DNA of 64,000 nt. Origin: Chromatiales bacterium (GTDB lineage Bacteria; Pseudomonadota; Gammaproteobacteria; Chromatiales; Chromatiaceae). Location: NCBI GenBank assembly GCA_028278145.1, contig JANQEV010000108.1:1-64000 (forward strand). The letters run 5' to 3'. This document shows positions 54,992 through 63,966 of this stretch, in pieces (position 1 is the first letter of the stretch; every line of letters begins with the position of its first letter). The position numbers and the translations under genes are program-made. The notes beneath the pieces are model-generated. The model was given only the letters and a program-made list of their open reading frames with translations. It was not told where the DNA came from and ran no database searches.

Positions 54992-56662
54992 CTAATTGAG
55001 CATGGCAGCAACAGCATCCCGGATGCTGTGAAAATAAATACCTTCATTGGCCGGATAGGTTCCCTCCTTGCCATTTAGCTTCTTCATATTCATACCACCG
55101 GCATGGTGCAGCGCAATCAGATCCCACTGCTGATTAAATACTGGACTGCCGGAGCTGCCACCCTCTGTAGGCGCACGGTAGTGTATCCGTGGAGGCTCAT
55201 GATCGAGAAGCAGATTGTCGTTCATAGAATAGGATAGGCCGCGTCCGCCAGGATGGCCAATAACATATACCCTCTGGTTCTTACCAACCATGGGCAGTCG
55301 CTTGGCGATTGGATAGGGTTTTGCCTGTGTTATCGGTGATTGAAGGCTAACGATAGTACAATCCAGTTCAGTACGCGGCGAACTGAAGATAACCTTTTCC
55401 ACTTCAAATTCCTGACCAGGATCTTGTGCTTCAAAACGGATACGTACATCATCTGGAGACAGGGCGGCCGGACTGGCGCTTTGCTCCATTGGATCACTAC
55501 TAATGACATGTGCATTAGTGACCACTACCCATTCATCACCAATGCTCTCGTGTATATCCTTACCCTGGACCAAAAAACCGCTGCCCTGGCCGTTACCAAA
55601 GCGATCCAAGATCTGGGCCACACCAGCAGCCCTGTCCAACCCTGTGCAATACCATTGAAAAGTCTTGAAGCGATCCTTACCCAGGATTTGTTCGAACTGT
55701 TTATCTGCTTCCAGATCAGCAGCAATGGCGATATTTTGCGTTGGGTTTGCTATTTCAATCTGCCCACCCTCTTGCCGCAACAGGGCTGCGCGCAATAGAT
55801 GAAGGATCTGCGCCTGCTTCTTATCCCCTTCATCCAACCCCCAGACCTCCTCAAACTGGCGCAAGGTACTTGCATATTCAAAGGCATCAGCTTCAGGATG
55901 TTCCTGAGTGTATTTAAGAATCCAGTCAAGCGCTTGGGGGTAATCTTCCAACGCCAGGCTGGCTTCGCCAGCAGTGGCATAATCCCAAAGATTGACCTTC
56001 TTTTTTTCGGCAATCTTTTTCAGGATATCTTTCGCAATAGATGTGAACTTTGGCAAAGCCACATCTAGCCTTAGCCTGTCATGTCTTGCACGACTGAGCA
56101 GTGCCACGGTATTTATCCCATGCCAGATAAGATCACTCTTCTTTTCATACACACCAGCATAGGCGGAAACCGCCTGCTCCAGGCTTCTGCGAACAGCAGT
56201 CCCGGGCTTCTCCTCACCAACAGCATCCATGTATGCCTGCTTGCGCGCACGCCCTATGAGGCCACGAGTCTCACTCAGCTCAAACTCATCCTGGTTTTCC
56301 AGGCAGTGCTGTTCCAGAACATGTAACACATCAAGTGCAGCGCTGATATACCCCTGATCCAGGAGGGCCTGAGCATATTGGCGTCGTATGTTAGGCCTAT
56401 CCTGTCCTGTCTGAATCAATACATCCGCCACCCTGCTTATCAGATCGAAATAACGCTTGCGCCGCAGAGCACTGAGTGTCTTTTTCGACGCATCATAAGG
56501 GTAGGGTCTGGCCCGGGAGCGGAGATGTTCAATTAATTGGGTGCAGAGTTCATCTGCCAGCTTGCGGTCGAAGATCTTTACTGCAGCTTCAAGCTCCTTC
56601 ACAAAACCCTGTGGATGGGCAGCGATATTGTCCTGTAGGTGTGGCACAGGTTTCTTAGACAA
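54992..56662 (-). CDS. TPR-type N-terminal domain fused to trypsin-like serine protease
   Basis: In this 556-residue protein, the N-terminal half is helical repeats. Around 130-290 it has ETRGLIGRARKQAYMDA, YAGVYEKKSDLIWHGINTVALLSRA and WDYATAGEASLALEDYPQAL, resembling the TRAFs-binding/DUF4071 TPR domain of stress and conflict systems. The C-terminal half is a chymotrypsin-fold protease with a complete triad: H385 (TNAHV), D434 (ELDCTIVSL) and S506 (GGSSGSPVF). No signal peptide, so likely cytoplasmic. It is downstream of the alpha/beta hydrolase gene (94 bases), same strand. The DUF4071 assignment is from memory. Confidence 0.82.
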   Translation of the reverse strand: MSKKPVPHLQDNIAAHPQGFVKELEAAVKIFDRKLADELCTQLIEHLRSRARPYPYDASKKTLSALRRKRYFDLISRVADVLIQTGQDRPNIRRQYAQALLDQGYISAALDVLHVLEQHCLENQDEFELSETRGLIGRARKQAYMDAVGEEKPGTAVRRSLEQAVSAYAGVYEKKSDLIWHGINTVALLSRARHDRLRLDVALPKFTSIAKDILKKIAEKKKVNLWDYATAGEASLALEDYPQALDWILKYTQEHPEADAFEYASTLRQFEEVWGLDEGDKKQAQILHLLRAALLRQEGGQIEIANPTQNIAIAADLEADKQFEQILGKDRFKTFQWYCTGLDRAAGVAQILDRFGNGQGSGFLVQGKDIHESIGDEWVVVTNAHVISSDPMEQSASPAALSPDDVRIRFEAQDPGQEFEVEKVIFSSPRTELDCTIVSLQSPITQAKPYPIAKRLPMVGKNQRVYVIGHPGGRGLSYSMNDNLLLDHEPPRIHYRAPTEGGSSGSPVFNQQWDLIALHHAGGMNMKKLNGKEGTYPANEGIYFHSIRDAVAAMLN

Positions 56663-56756
56663 AATTTCTACCTCTGTAGAGTCATAGGTCTTGGCACGGT
56701 ACTGATTCGCAGCAGGAGATCCTTCATGCGTCTGGTCATGATATATCCTACAGAGG

Positions 56757-57704
56757 TTAAAGTGCGAGCAGTGTTCTCAGGTGATCACATAGTGCCTGCT
56801 GTCCGAAATACTTGTGACTGCTATGGCGCCACTTTCCTGAGTTCCTTACCTTCTGATCTATCACCACTTCCCCTCCGACCTTTTTGTAGTCGTTGGCAAT
56901 ACGGGCATCAAATGCCACTGGATCAAGACGGTCGTAGACATTGACCCAATCACCCATAACCTTGGCTGACGGGAACGCATCATCATCATTGTATTTTGGA
57001 TCAAAATTATCGTGGACTTCACTAAGTCCTAATGGGCTACCCACAGTCATATAGGCGTCAATTGCAGGACAGCCAGGTACATTTTTCAGGCAATCATAGG
57101 AGATCACAGTACCCATGCTGTGACTGACCACCACATGTGGCCCTTCACTGTTAGCGGCATCTTGATTGAGCTGATCGACGAAAAGCTTACGAATATGATC
57201 CTGTACCTGATACTCCTCGTCTGGTCGTGGGGAGAATTTCGCATTGAACAGGTAATGATGCACATCCTTGAGCAGGGCCTTCATTACCCGTCTTTTGATA
57301 AACCAGGGCAAGGGAATGGCTTCAAACTGAAGCAGTTCCATTTCATCTTCATTTCCTTCCGGCGCCGGTGGTGTGTAGTTATCATCTTCAGGTGACTCCA
57401 TGTCAAAGCTAAGCCGATCGCGAAACAACTCCACAAAGGCTCTTTCTTTATCTGGCAGATCTGCAATCCACGCCATATCCTCATCTGCTTCAGTCAGACC
57501 CAACCCATCTTCAACACTCTCAAAATTGGCGTCCGGCGCCTCTGGCTCGGCGTACATGACATCTGCCCAGTAGACCATTGACGTAGACACACCATCCGCA
57601 GACAGATCCAAACCTCCCTGGGCCAGATAGGCCTCCCAGTCTTCAAGCAGTTTATCCTTGGGTGGTTTGTTGCAGATACCGTGTATGAATGTGACATGTG
57701 GCAT
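56757..57704 (-). CDS. Alpha/beta hydrolase (PGAP1-like/lipase-like), partner of the protease
   Basis: The 315-residue protein starts with MPHVTFIHGICNKPPKDKLLEDWEAYLAQGG and has the nucleophile Ser196 in VVVSHSMGTVISYDCL, a serine-hydrolase elbow. The acid is probably in the YDRLDPVAFDARIAN region and the histidine in GKWRHSSHKYFG. An acidic insert follows the N-terminal strand. The SHSMGT motif resembles PGAP1/lipase-like hydrolases. No signal peptide. It precedes the TPR-trypsin gene in an apparent operon. Substrate unknown. Confidence 0.8.
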   Translation of the reverse strand: MPHVTFIHGICNKPPKDKLLEDWEAYLAQGGLDLSADGVSTSMVYWADVMYAEPEAPDANFESVEDGLGLTEADEDMAWIADLPDKERAFVELFRDRLSFDMESPEDDNYTPPAPEGNEDEMELLQFEAIPLPWFIKRRVMKALLKDVHHYLFNAKFSPRPDEEYQVQDHIRKLFVDQLNQDAANSEGPHVVVSHSMGTVISYDCLKNVPGCPAIDAYMTVGSPLGLSEVHDNFDPKYNDDDAFPSAKVMGDWVNVYDRLDPVAFDARIANDYKKVGGEVVIDQKVRNSGKWRHSSHKYFGQQALCDHLRTLLAL

Positions 57705-57898
57705 GAGCAGTTCTCCTTATTATTCTAAGACCAGTAATGCCGGAACGAATCAACCTCAAGAAATCACAATCATGAGCCGTCCCTGACAAAATCAAGTATA
57801 GACTGCCATATCAATCACAAACAAATAAAAGCAATCACATGGCAGGGAGTTTAGTCACAGATGGGTATTCAGTTTCAAGAGTAGAAACACGGAATGTC

Positions 57899-59224
57899 TT
57901 ACGCTTCGTTAAAGGACCTTACTACCATTTCACGTAGAGGCTTGACCAGATAGTCAAACAGCGTGCGCTCTCCGGTCTTGATAATCACCTCCACTGGCAT
58001 ACCAGAAACCAGCTTCAGAGACTTCTTTTCCAGAATAGCCAAGCTCTCACCGTCGACCTTAAAGGTAGCCTTATAGTAGGCATCTCCTGAACGCTGTTCC
58101 AGATAGACGTCGGTGGATACATCTTCCAGGCTGGTGTACAGACTGGGAAAATGGTTCGAGCCATCAAACACCGAGAGCCGCACTTCAGCCTTCAGGCCAG
58201 GATAGATCGAATCTATATCCATGGGAGATAACTGGGCATGGATCCTGAAATCACGCTCCTGGGGAACAATCTCCATGAGCGTGTTACCGGCATTGATAAC
58301 GGCACCTAGGGTTACCACTTCCAATCCCTTTATCTTGCCCGCCACCGGAGCAAGGATATCGACACGCCCCAACTTCTCTTCCACTGCCTGTTGTTCTGCC
58401 TGCATATTGATGCGACGCGCATGCAAATCCCGCAACTGGGTCATGACCTCCTTGCGGTAATCCTTTGCCAGCAGGTCTATCTGGGACTGAATCTCCGGCA
58501 AAGATGATTCCAGTCGTGCAACATCGGCCTCGCGACTGATCACATCACCATGCAGTTCGCTCCTTTGACGCTGCACCTCACGCAGCTTCATCTTTGAGGC
58601 CATATTACGGTCAGCAAGTTTTTGTACTCCGCTTAAGTCCTGACTCAATAGATCCAGCCTGTGATTCAGTGTACGTATGAGTTTTCGGGAGCTGGCAATC
58701 TCCTGCTTGGTCTTGACCAGACGCTGGCGAAGTACGGCCTGCTCCGAATGTAAAGCCTGGCGGCGTGACTCGAACAACTGACGTTGAGTGGTGAGAATCG
58801 ACTGAGCATGCATACGCTCCACTCGTGCCTCCAGGTCAGCTGAAAAGGCGAACTCACCCTTATCATCACGCTCGGCGGCAAGGCGCTCCAGATTGGCCTC
58901 GGTTTCGATCAGCTGATCTATTATATTGTCCAGCTTGATCTCCAACGGTTTGGGATCGAGGCTTAGCAGCAGTTGGCCCTGTTTAACCAGGTCGCCGTCA
59001 CGCACAGCGATGGTCTTCACCAGTCCACCATCCAGATGTTGCACACTCTTATTTAGGGATGCGACATTTATGCGTCCATTCGCCACCACCGCGCTGTCAA
59101 GAGGAGCCAGTGCCGACCACCCTAGCAGCAATACAAAGGTAGCCACCAGGGTAATCCAGCCCAGGAGGCGATAGGAGTGATCATCTATCTTTAGATCAAT
59201 ACTCTTAGGATCTATGCGCTCCAT
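57899..59224 (-). CDS. HlyD/PrtE-type membrane fusion protein of type I secretion
   Basis: The 441-residue adaptor has an N-terminal membrane helix (LLGWITLVATFVLLLGWSALAPLDSAVVANGRI), a lipoyl half (NKSVQHLDGGLVKTIAVRDGDLVKQGQLLLSLD), a long coiled coil of about 200 residues, and the second lipoyl half with beta-barrel (LAPVAGKIKGLEVVTLGAVINAGNTLMEIVPQ). The family signature near the C-terminus (GMPVEVIIKTGERTLFDYLVKPL) is present. It links the ABC exporter to the outer-membrane channel (TolC). No tolC gene is in the operon. It starts 6 bases after the ABC gene end. Confidence 0.94.
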   Translation of the reverse strand: MERIDPKSIDLKIDDHSYRLLGWITLVATFVLLLGWSALAPLDSAVVANGRINVASLNKSVQHLDGGLVKTIAVRDGDLVKQGQLLLSLDPKPLEIKLDNIIDQLIETEANLERLAAERDDKGEFAFSADLEARVERMHAQSILTTQRQLFESRRQALHSEQAVLRQRLVKTKQEIASSRKLIRTLNHRLDLLSQDLSGVQKLADRNMASKMKLREVQRQRSELHGDVISREADVARLESSLPEIQSQIDLLAKDYRKEVMTQLRDLHARRINMQAEQQAVEEKLGRVDILAPVAGKIKGLEVVTLGAVINAGNTLMEIVPQERDFRIHAQLSPMDIDSIYPGLKAEVRLSVFDGSNHFPSLYTSLEDVSTDVYLEQRSGDAYYKATFKVDGESLAILEKKSLKLVSGMPVEVIIKTGERTLFDYLVKPLREMVVRSFNEA

Positions 59225-59230
59225 AACTCC

Positions 59231-61003
59231 CTACCCCATCTCATTGGTTGCAACACGAGCTGCAGGAACAGCCTGCACCGGTCGTGTTGACTGGGTACGT
59301 TCGCGACGTAACCGCTCCATTGGCCCATACAGGTGCTCCATAGCTGCATCTCTGGGACCGAATAGATGTTGCCGCCCCTCCTCCAGGGAGAGGATCTTGT
59401 CCGCAAGACTGAGGATGTGACGACGATGACTGACCAGGATCAAGGTGATGCCACGGTGCTTTAGATATTTGCAGGCATTGGCCAGGGCTCGCTCGCCTGC
59501 TTCGTCGAGATTGGCATTGGGCTCATCCAGCACAATAATGCGCGGTTTACCATACACAGCACGCGCCAGCCCAATGCGCTGGCGCTGACCACCAGAAAGA
59601 GCCAATCCTCCTGGCCCAATCTGTGTTTCATAGCCTTGTGGCAGAGCACGGATCATATCATCCACTCCAGCAACCCGAGCCGCCTTTACGATGCGCTTGT
59701 CATTCAGTTTGCCGAAACGGGCAATGTTCTCCGCCACTGTACCCTCAAACAGCTCTACATCCTGTGGCAGGTAGCCGACCCATTTGCCCAGCTCATCCCG
59801 GTTCCACTGATCGATTTCAGCACCATCCAGCTTTACACTACCGGCGGCCAACGGCCACAGACCAAGTACGGCTCGGACCAGACTGGACTTGCCAGCAGCA
59901 CTGCTGCCAACTATGGCCAGCATCTCGCCTGGACGCAGCCGAAATGAGATCCCCTTCAGCACAGGAACCTTGCCCCCGGGCGGTATCAATACGGCATTTT
60001 CGACTTTGATATCCCCATCCGGCTCAGGAAGGCTGAGTCGCCGCTTTGGTTCCGGCATGCCTTTAAGCAATTTATCCAGACGGGCGAAGGATTGGCGTGC
60101 ATTGGTAAAGCCCTTCCAGGCCCCAATCAACTGATCTATGGGGGCAAGCGCCCTCCCCATGAGAATTGAGCCGGCAATCACCATGCCTGCAGTGATCTGG
60201 TTATTTATCGCCAGCCAGGCGCCCAAACCCAGCATGAGCGACTGAAACAACAGACGCAGGGTCTTGCTCAGATTCAACCAGACACCAGCACGATCTGCGG
60301 CACTGGACATGGCACGGACCGACTTACGATGCTTTTCGATCCAACGCTCTTGCAGGTCATCCCCCATGCCCATGGCATGGAGTACTTCAGCATTACGCAT
60401 TTGAGATACGGCCAGGCTAGCCGCGGCTGTTTGCTCCTCATTCGCCTGTCCCTGCAGCTTCCTGGTGGAGAACTCATTGGTAAGGGCAAGAATGGTGAGG
60501 ACAACGGCAGCGAATAGAGCAAACCACCCAAACAAGGGATCGAACAAGAACAGGACTCCCAAGTAGATGGGGATCCAAGGGGTATCAAAAAATGCGAAGG
60601 TACCGTTACCAGCCATGAATTGCCGCACCACCGCAAGATCGGAAAGCGGTTGATATCCGGCCCGTTCCGGGTCACGTAGCGCCATACGCATCAGCGTGCG
60701 ATAGATGCGGCTATTGAGCTCATGATCCATCCTTGCACTGAAGCGGATCAGGATGCGGGAGCGGACATATTCGAGCACACCAAGGGTCAGGAACATCCAG
60801 CCCAGAACCAGGGTGAGCAACAACAGTGTTTCATGGCTACGGCTGGCTAGCACCCGATCGTAGACCTGAAGCATGTAAAGTGGCGGCGCCAACATGATCA
60901 AGTTAATGAACAGGCTAAAAACTCCCACATGGATAAAGGTCTTGCGGTAGCTAAACAGTGTTTCACGCAGCGTATTCCGCTTGGCTTCAACAACTTGAGG
61001 CAT
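59231..61003 (-). CDS. Type I secretion ABC transporter, permease and ATPase (PrtD/AprD type)
   Basis: In this 590-residue protein, a membrane domain of six helices (FIHVGVFSLFINLIMLAPPLYMLQVYDRVLASRSHETLLLLTLV) is fused to a C-terminal ATPase with Walker A GSSAAGKSSLV, signature LSGGQRQRIGLARAVYG and Walker B IIVLDEPNANLDE. There is no N-terminal C39 peptidase, so it exports substrates with an uncleaved C-terminal signal. It lies between the RTX gene and the adaptor. Confidence 0.95.
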   Translation of the reverse strand: MPQVVEAKRNTLRETLFSYRKTFIHVGVFSLFINLIMLAPPLYMLQVYDRVLASRSHETLLLLTLVLGWMFLTLGVLEYVRSRILIRFSARMDHELNSRIYRTLMRMALRDPERAGYQPLSDLAVVRQFMAGNGTFAFFDTPWIPIYLGVLFLFDPLFGWFALFAAVVLTILALTNEFSTRKLQGQANEEQTAAASLAVSQMRNAEVLHAMGMGDDLQERWIEKHRKSVRAMSSAADRAGVWLNLSKTLRLLFQSLMLGLGAWLAINNQITAGMVIAGSILMGRALAPIDQLIGAWKGFTNARQSFARLDKLLKGMPEPKRRLSLPEPDGDIKVENAVLIPPGGKVPVLKGISFRLRPGEMLAIVGSSAAGKSSLVRAVLGLWPLAAGSVKLDGAEIDQWNRDELGKWVGYLPQDVELFEGTVAENIARFGKLNDKRIVKAARVAGVDDMIRALPQGYETQIGPGGLALSGGQRQRIGLARAVYGKPRIIVLDEPNANLDEAGERALANACKYLKHRGITLILVSHRRHILSLADKILSLEEGRQHLFGPRDAAMEHLYGPMERLRRERTQSTRPVQAVPAARVATNEMG

Positions 61004-61042
61004 GGTGATCCTTCTGTCTTGGATATAGTTAATTAACCTGGC

Positions 61043-61064
61043 TGCCGGGGGTTGCCCCCCGGCA
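61043..61064 (-). terminator. Hairpin between the RTX gene and the secretion genes (putative attenuator)
   Basis: A 9-bp GC-rich stem (TGCCGGGGG 61043-61051 with CCCCCGGCA 61056-61064) with a TTGC loop. It sits about 8 bases after the RTX stop and about 40 bases before the ABC gene start on the minus strand. No T run follows, so read-through is expected. Such hairpins can lower expression of secretion genes relative to the substrate. Confidence 0.6.
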
Positions 61065-61071
61065 TCTAGGT

Positions 61072-61998
61072 TTAGGCAATCTCAACCGCAGGCGATGTAT
61101 AAACGCCATCGAATGAGTCCTCATCGAAAGAATAATTGTCGATGGCTATATCACCAGTATTGAGCTGTCCGTATACCGTAATAGCCCCCAGATCATCACC
61201 GTTGTCATTGGTGATGGAGACCTGACTCCGGTTATAAGCCAGCTCTGCGACCTCAAAAGAGATATCCCGACCACCAATAATCAACTGATCACCATTGGCA
61301 GCTGAAAAGTCACGCACAGTGTCGTTCCCGATACCTTCACCCTCGGCATAAAAGTAGAAGGTGTCAGCGCCACTGTTACCATAGATAAGATCATCGGCAT
61401 TGTCCGAACCGGAGAAGATATAGTCATCACCATCGTATCCGTAAATCCGATCAGATCCGGCTCCACCATCCATGATGTCATTACCACTGTAACCCTTCAG
61501 GTAATCATCACCAGCACCTCCGTCCATGATGTCATCACCGTTGTATCCCTTCATATAATCATTGCCGGCCCCACCATCCATGATGTCATCACCATCGCCT
61601 CCCTTCATGTAGTCATCACCAGCACCACCAGCCATGAGGTCATTACCCTCTCCTCCATCCAGGTAGTCCTTACCAGCTCCTCCTAACATCACATCTGCAC
61701 CCGCATATCCATACAGGTGATCATCTCCCTCGCCTCCAACTAGGGTGTCATTGCCCTCGTATCCATACAGACGATCATTGCCGGCCCCACCATCCACGGT
61801 GTCATCTCCATCGCCTCCCTTCATATAATCATCACCAGCACCACCATCCATGACGTCATTACCCTCTCCTCCATCCAGGTAGTCCTTGCCAGCTCCTCCT
61901 AACATCACATCTGCACCCGCATATCCATACAGGTGATCATCTCCATCGTCTCCAACCAGGGTGTCGTTTCCTTCTCCGCCAATGTATTTTGTTGACAT
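61072..61998 (-). CDS. RTX calcium-binding repeat protein, type I secretion substrate
   Basis: In this 308-residue protein, residues about 7-205 are almost entirely glycine/aspartate nonapeptide repeats (GGEGNDTLV, GGAGNDRLY, GGDGDDIMD), about 20 units that fold as calcium-binding parallel beta rolls. The C-terminal 100 residues (DDYIFSGSDNADDLIYGNSGADTFYFYAEGEG to the end) contain the secretion region. There is no other domain, so it is a pure RTX protein. Residues 11-82 and 83-154 are near-identical, showing a 216-base tandem duplication. It is the first gene of the operon with the ABC exporter and adaptor. Confidence 0.92.
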   Translation of the reverse strand: MSTKYIGGEGNDTLVGDDGDDHLYGYAGADVMLGGAGKDYLDGGEGNDVMDGGAGDDYMKGGDGDDTVDGGAGNDRLYGYEGNDTLVGGEGDDHLYGYAGADVMLGGAGKDYLDGGEGNDLMAGGAGDDYMKGGDGDDIMDGGAGNDYMKGYNGDDIMDGGAGDDYLKGYSGNDIMDGGAGSDRIYGYDGDDYIFSGSDNADDLIYGNSGADTFYFYAEGEGIGNDTVRDFSAANGDQLIIGGRDISFEVAELAYNRSQVSITNDNGDDLGAITVYGQLNTGDIAIDNYSFDEDSFDGVYTSPAVEIA

Positions 61999-62477
61999 CT
62001 GTGCTGCCTCCTCTGGGCCTGTGTTTTAGGCCTGCATATAATGAGCAGAGCTCACAGCCTGAGCTCTGCATATCCTCCGTATGCAATAAAGAGTACATAG
62101 CGATATGAAACCTAACTGTCGATTTGGTCACGCTTTTTCTTGGAAAAAAACAGACAACACAGACCATCAAGTAAAGCGTGATAGATATCACGAGGCTGAT
62201 GAGATATGACACACAAATAAGTTAGATACCAACGAATAAATAGAACATATCCGCAAAATAATTTTCAGGTTTTTGTTTCTGATAACTAGTTAACGATGCA
62301 ATTACTGATAAAAAAATGAACCTTAACTAATATATAAAGTATTAGTTTAATGCTACAAACATTTTAAGACTTATCTCTCACCACTACTCCTAACAGACCA
62401 ATATTATTTGGGCCTTGCACCACTTATATAACAGCATCTCAGGCCTGATATACTTATTACATACTTAACACGAAACC
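61999..62477. other. Intergenic region upstream of the RTX operon
   Basis: This 479-base AT-rich stretch between divergent genes contains the promoter region of the RTX gene. The ATG of the RTX gene at 61998 has a GGAGG upstream (on the minus strand). A minus-strand frame (61937-62212) overlaps the RTX start and lacks coding character, so I reject it. No other feature is seen. Confidence 0.5.
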
Positions 62478-62834
62478 ATGGAAGTAATCTTGACTGAACT
62501 TAAACAGAACAATGGATCAGCATGTGACAGCCCTCAGGAAGCGGACTACACCGGCATAATCATAGTGGAACTATTGCCAAAGCCTGCACCCAAGGATTAT
62601 CTACAGGCGATGGAACTGGCTAACACTGAAGCACAACAGCAGATAGGAGATTACATGCTGCTCTCATGGTATGACCGTGATCGTGATTTTGAGTCTCCGC
62701 AACACAGTAGCGAGTGTCATTCAGCCAGCGCAACACCAGGGTATGTAGACTATGCCCTCAACCATGAGGCAAAACTCAAGATCGACATCGAAAACGGTCG
62801 CTTTGTATTCTTCTACCTGGCGCCGGATCTGTAA
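62478..62834 (+). CDS. Small soluble protein, possibly DUF5619/AF1514-like
   Basis: The 118-residue protein starts MEVILTELKQNNGSA. It contains AMELANTEAQQQIGDYMLLSWYDRDRDFESP and a C-terminal ALNHEAKLKIDIENGRFVFFYLAP. The segment MLLSWYDR followed by a Cys/His-containing SSECHSASATPGYVDYA reminds me of AF1514-like (DUF5619) proteins, but I could not search. The stop codon overlaps the start of the next gene, so the pair is probably one operon. Confidence 0.6.
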   Translation: MEVILTELKQNNGSACDSPQEADYTGIIIVELLPKPAPKDYLQAMELANTEAQQQIGDYMLLSWYDRDRDFESPQHSSECHSASATPGYVDYALNHEAKLKIDIENGRFVFFYLAPDL

Positions 62835-63046
62835 TGGATATGCCGGAGTTTGGCATCCTGGCTATGCTTGCCTTTTGGGCCTCCGCTATTGGTGGTATCA
62901 CCCTGGCCATCCACTGGGCAAAGTCAAAAAACCGTAATGGATCAGACACTGAAATAATCTTACGCTCTCTAAAACAACGACTGGAAGAGGGAGAGATCAG
63001 TCAGGATGAGTATGATAAAAGAGTAGCGGAGTTAGAAGGCAAGTAA
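62834..63046 (+). CDS. Small membrane protein with C-terminal SHOCT domain
   Basis: The 70-residue protein has one membrane helix (ILAMLAFWASAIGGITLAIHWA), then a short-C-terminal-domain (SHOCT) motif: ILRSLKQRLEEGEISQDEYDKRVAELEGK. SHOCT domains occur as small oligomerisation modules. The start overlaps the stop of the upstream gene by one base (TAATG-type coupling). Confidence 0.85.
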   Translation: MDMPEFGILAMLAFWASAIGGITLAIHWAKSKNRNGSDTEIILRSLKQRLEEGEISQDEYDKRVAELEGK

Positions 63047-63099
63047 TGGGACACATCATCTTCAGATGGTTTATCTGAACTGGTATCAGCCACCAACCT

Positions 63100-63966
63100 T
63101 CATTCGCCCCTCCAGACACAAACCTTATTACGCCCTTCTGCCTTGGCTTGTAGCAGTGCATGGTCTGCATTTTGTATCGCTTCTTCAATAGCAGCCTCAA
63201 GATCAACTTGCGCCAATCCAAATGATGCTGTCACACTAATGGTTTCACCAGAAGGCAGGGATATCTGCAGCTTTTCCAGGTTTTCACGCAATCGCTCAAC
63301 AGCAGTAAATGCCTCATTAGAACTTATTTCTGGCATGCAGCAGATAAACTCTTCCCCTCCATAGCGGAAAAATGAGTCATATTTCCGCAGGCTAATATAG
63401 AAAAATCTTGCTATATCCTTAAGGACCTGGTCCCCCGCCGGATGGCCGTACTGATCATTAATCGGTTTGAAGTTGTCTATATCCAACATACAGATGTGGA
63501 GCTCGCTGGATTTACGAACCGCCCGCTCCTGCTCCTGCACCAGCTTGTACAGCATGGCATGCCGATTCCAGGCCCCGGTTAGCTGATCTACAGCACAGAC
63601 TTGGTTCATTAGATCAAACTGCAGATTACGCACCTCCAGCTTGAAGGTAAGCGCTTCATTGATAAATTTATTGTATAACGCTGTCTCTATATTTTGTTTG
63701 TCCTGTTTTTTTAGCAGCAGCTCACGAGCATGATCGTGCATCTCATGGTGAAGTGATTCAATGCGTTCATACAGCCCGTTACTTCTGATAACTGGCTGCA
63801 CTTCGTTATAAAACCAATATCCAAACTTACAGTGCCGGTGTGCATCATCACGGTAATCTGACTCATTAGCATGCTGCTCATTGCATACTAGTGTCTCATG
63901 CAGTGCTTTGAGCCAAGCCGCGTGATTTTTAATCCCAGTATCCAGGGCACGTACGGCACTAAACAT
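63100..63966 (-). CDS. Diguanylate cyclase with CZB zinc-sensing domain (5' end possibly beyond the window)
   Basis: The product is 288 residues from the ATG at 63966. The N-terminal CZB-like domain has HAAWLKAL, HCKFGYWFYNE and SLHHEMHDHA, giving the 3 His/1 Cys zinc pattern. The C-terminal GGDEF domain (about 130-285) has LTGAWNRHAMLYKLV, CMLDIDNFKPINDQYGHPAGDQVL and the active-site RYGGEEF. It should make cyclic di-GMP, as DgcZ does, with zinc inhibition. The frame stays open from 63966 to the window edge, so the true start may lie outside. Confidence 0.9.
   Translation of the reverse strand: MFSAVRALDTGIKNHAAWLKALHETLVCNEQHANESDYRDDAHRHCKFGYWFYNEVQPVIRSNGLYERIESLHHEMHDHARELLLKKQDKQNIETALYNKFINEALTFKLEVRNLQFDLMNQVCAVDQLTGAWNRHAMLYKLVQEQERAVRKSSELHICMLDIDNFKPINDQYGHPAGDQVLKDIARFFYISLRKYDSFFRYGGEEFICCMPEISSNEAFTAVERLRENLEKLQISLPSGETISVTASFGLAQVDLEAAIEEAIQNADHALLQAKAEGRNKVCVWRGE

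Noticed and set aside
61490-61975. Regularly spaced repeats that could suggest a CRISPR array
   Set aside because: The period is that of RTX nonapeptides (27 bases and multiples) inside an open reading frame; there are no spacers.
61937-62212. Minus-strand 91-residue open frame upstream of the RTX gene
   Set aside because: It overlaps the RTX start and includes untranslated AT-rich sequence; no family match.
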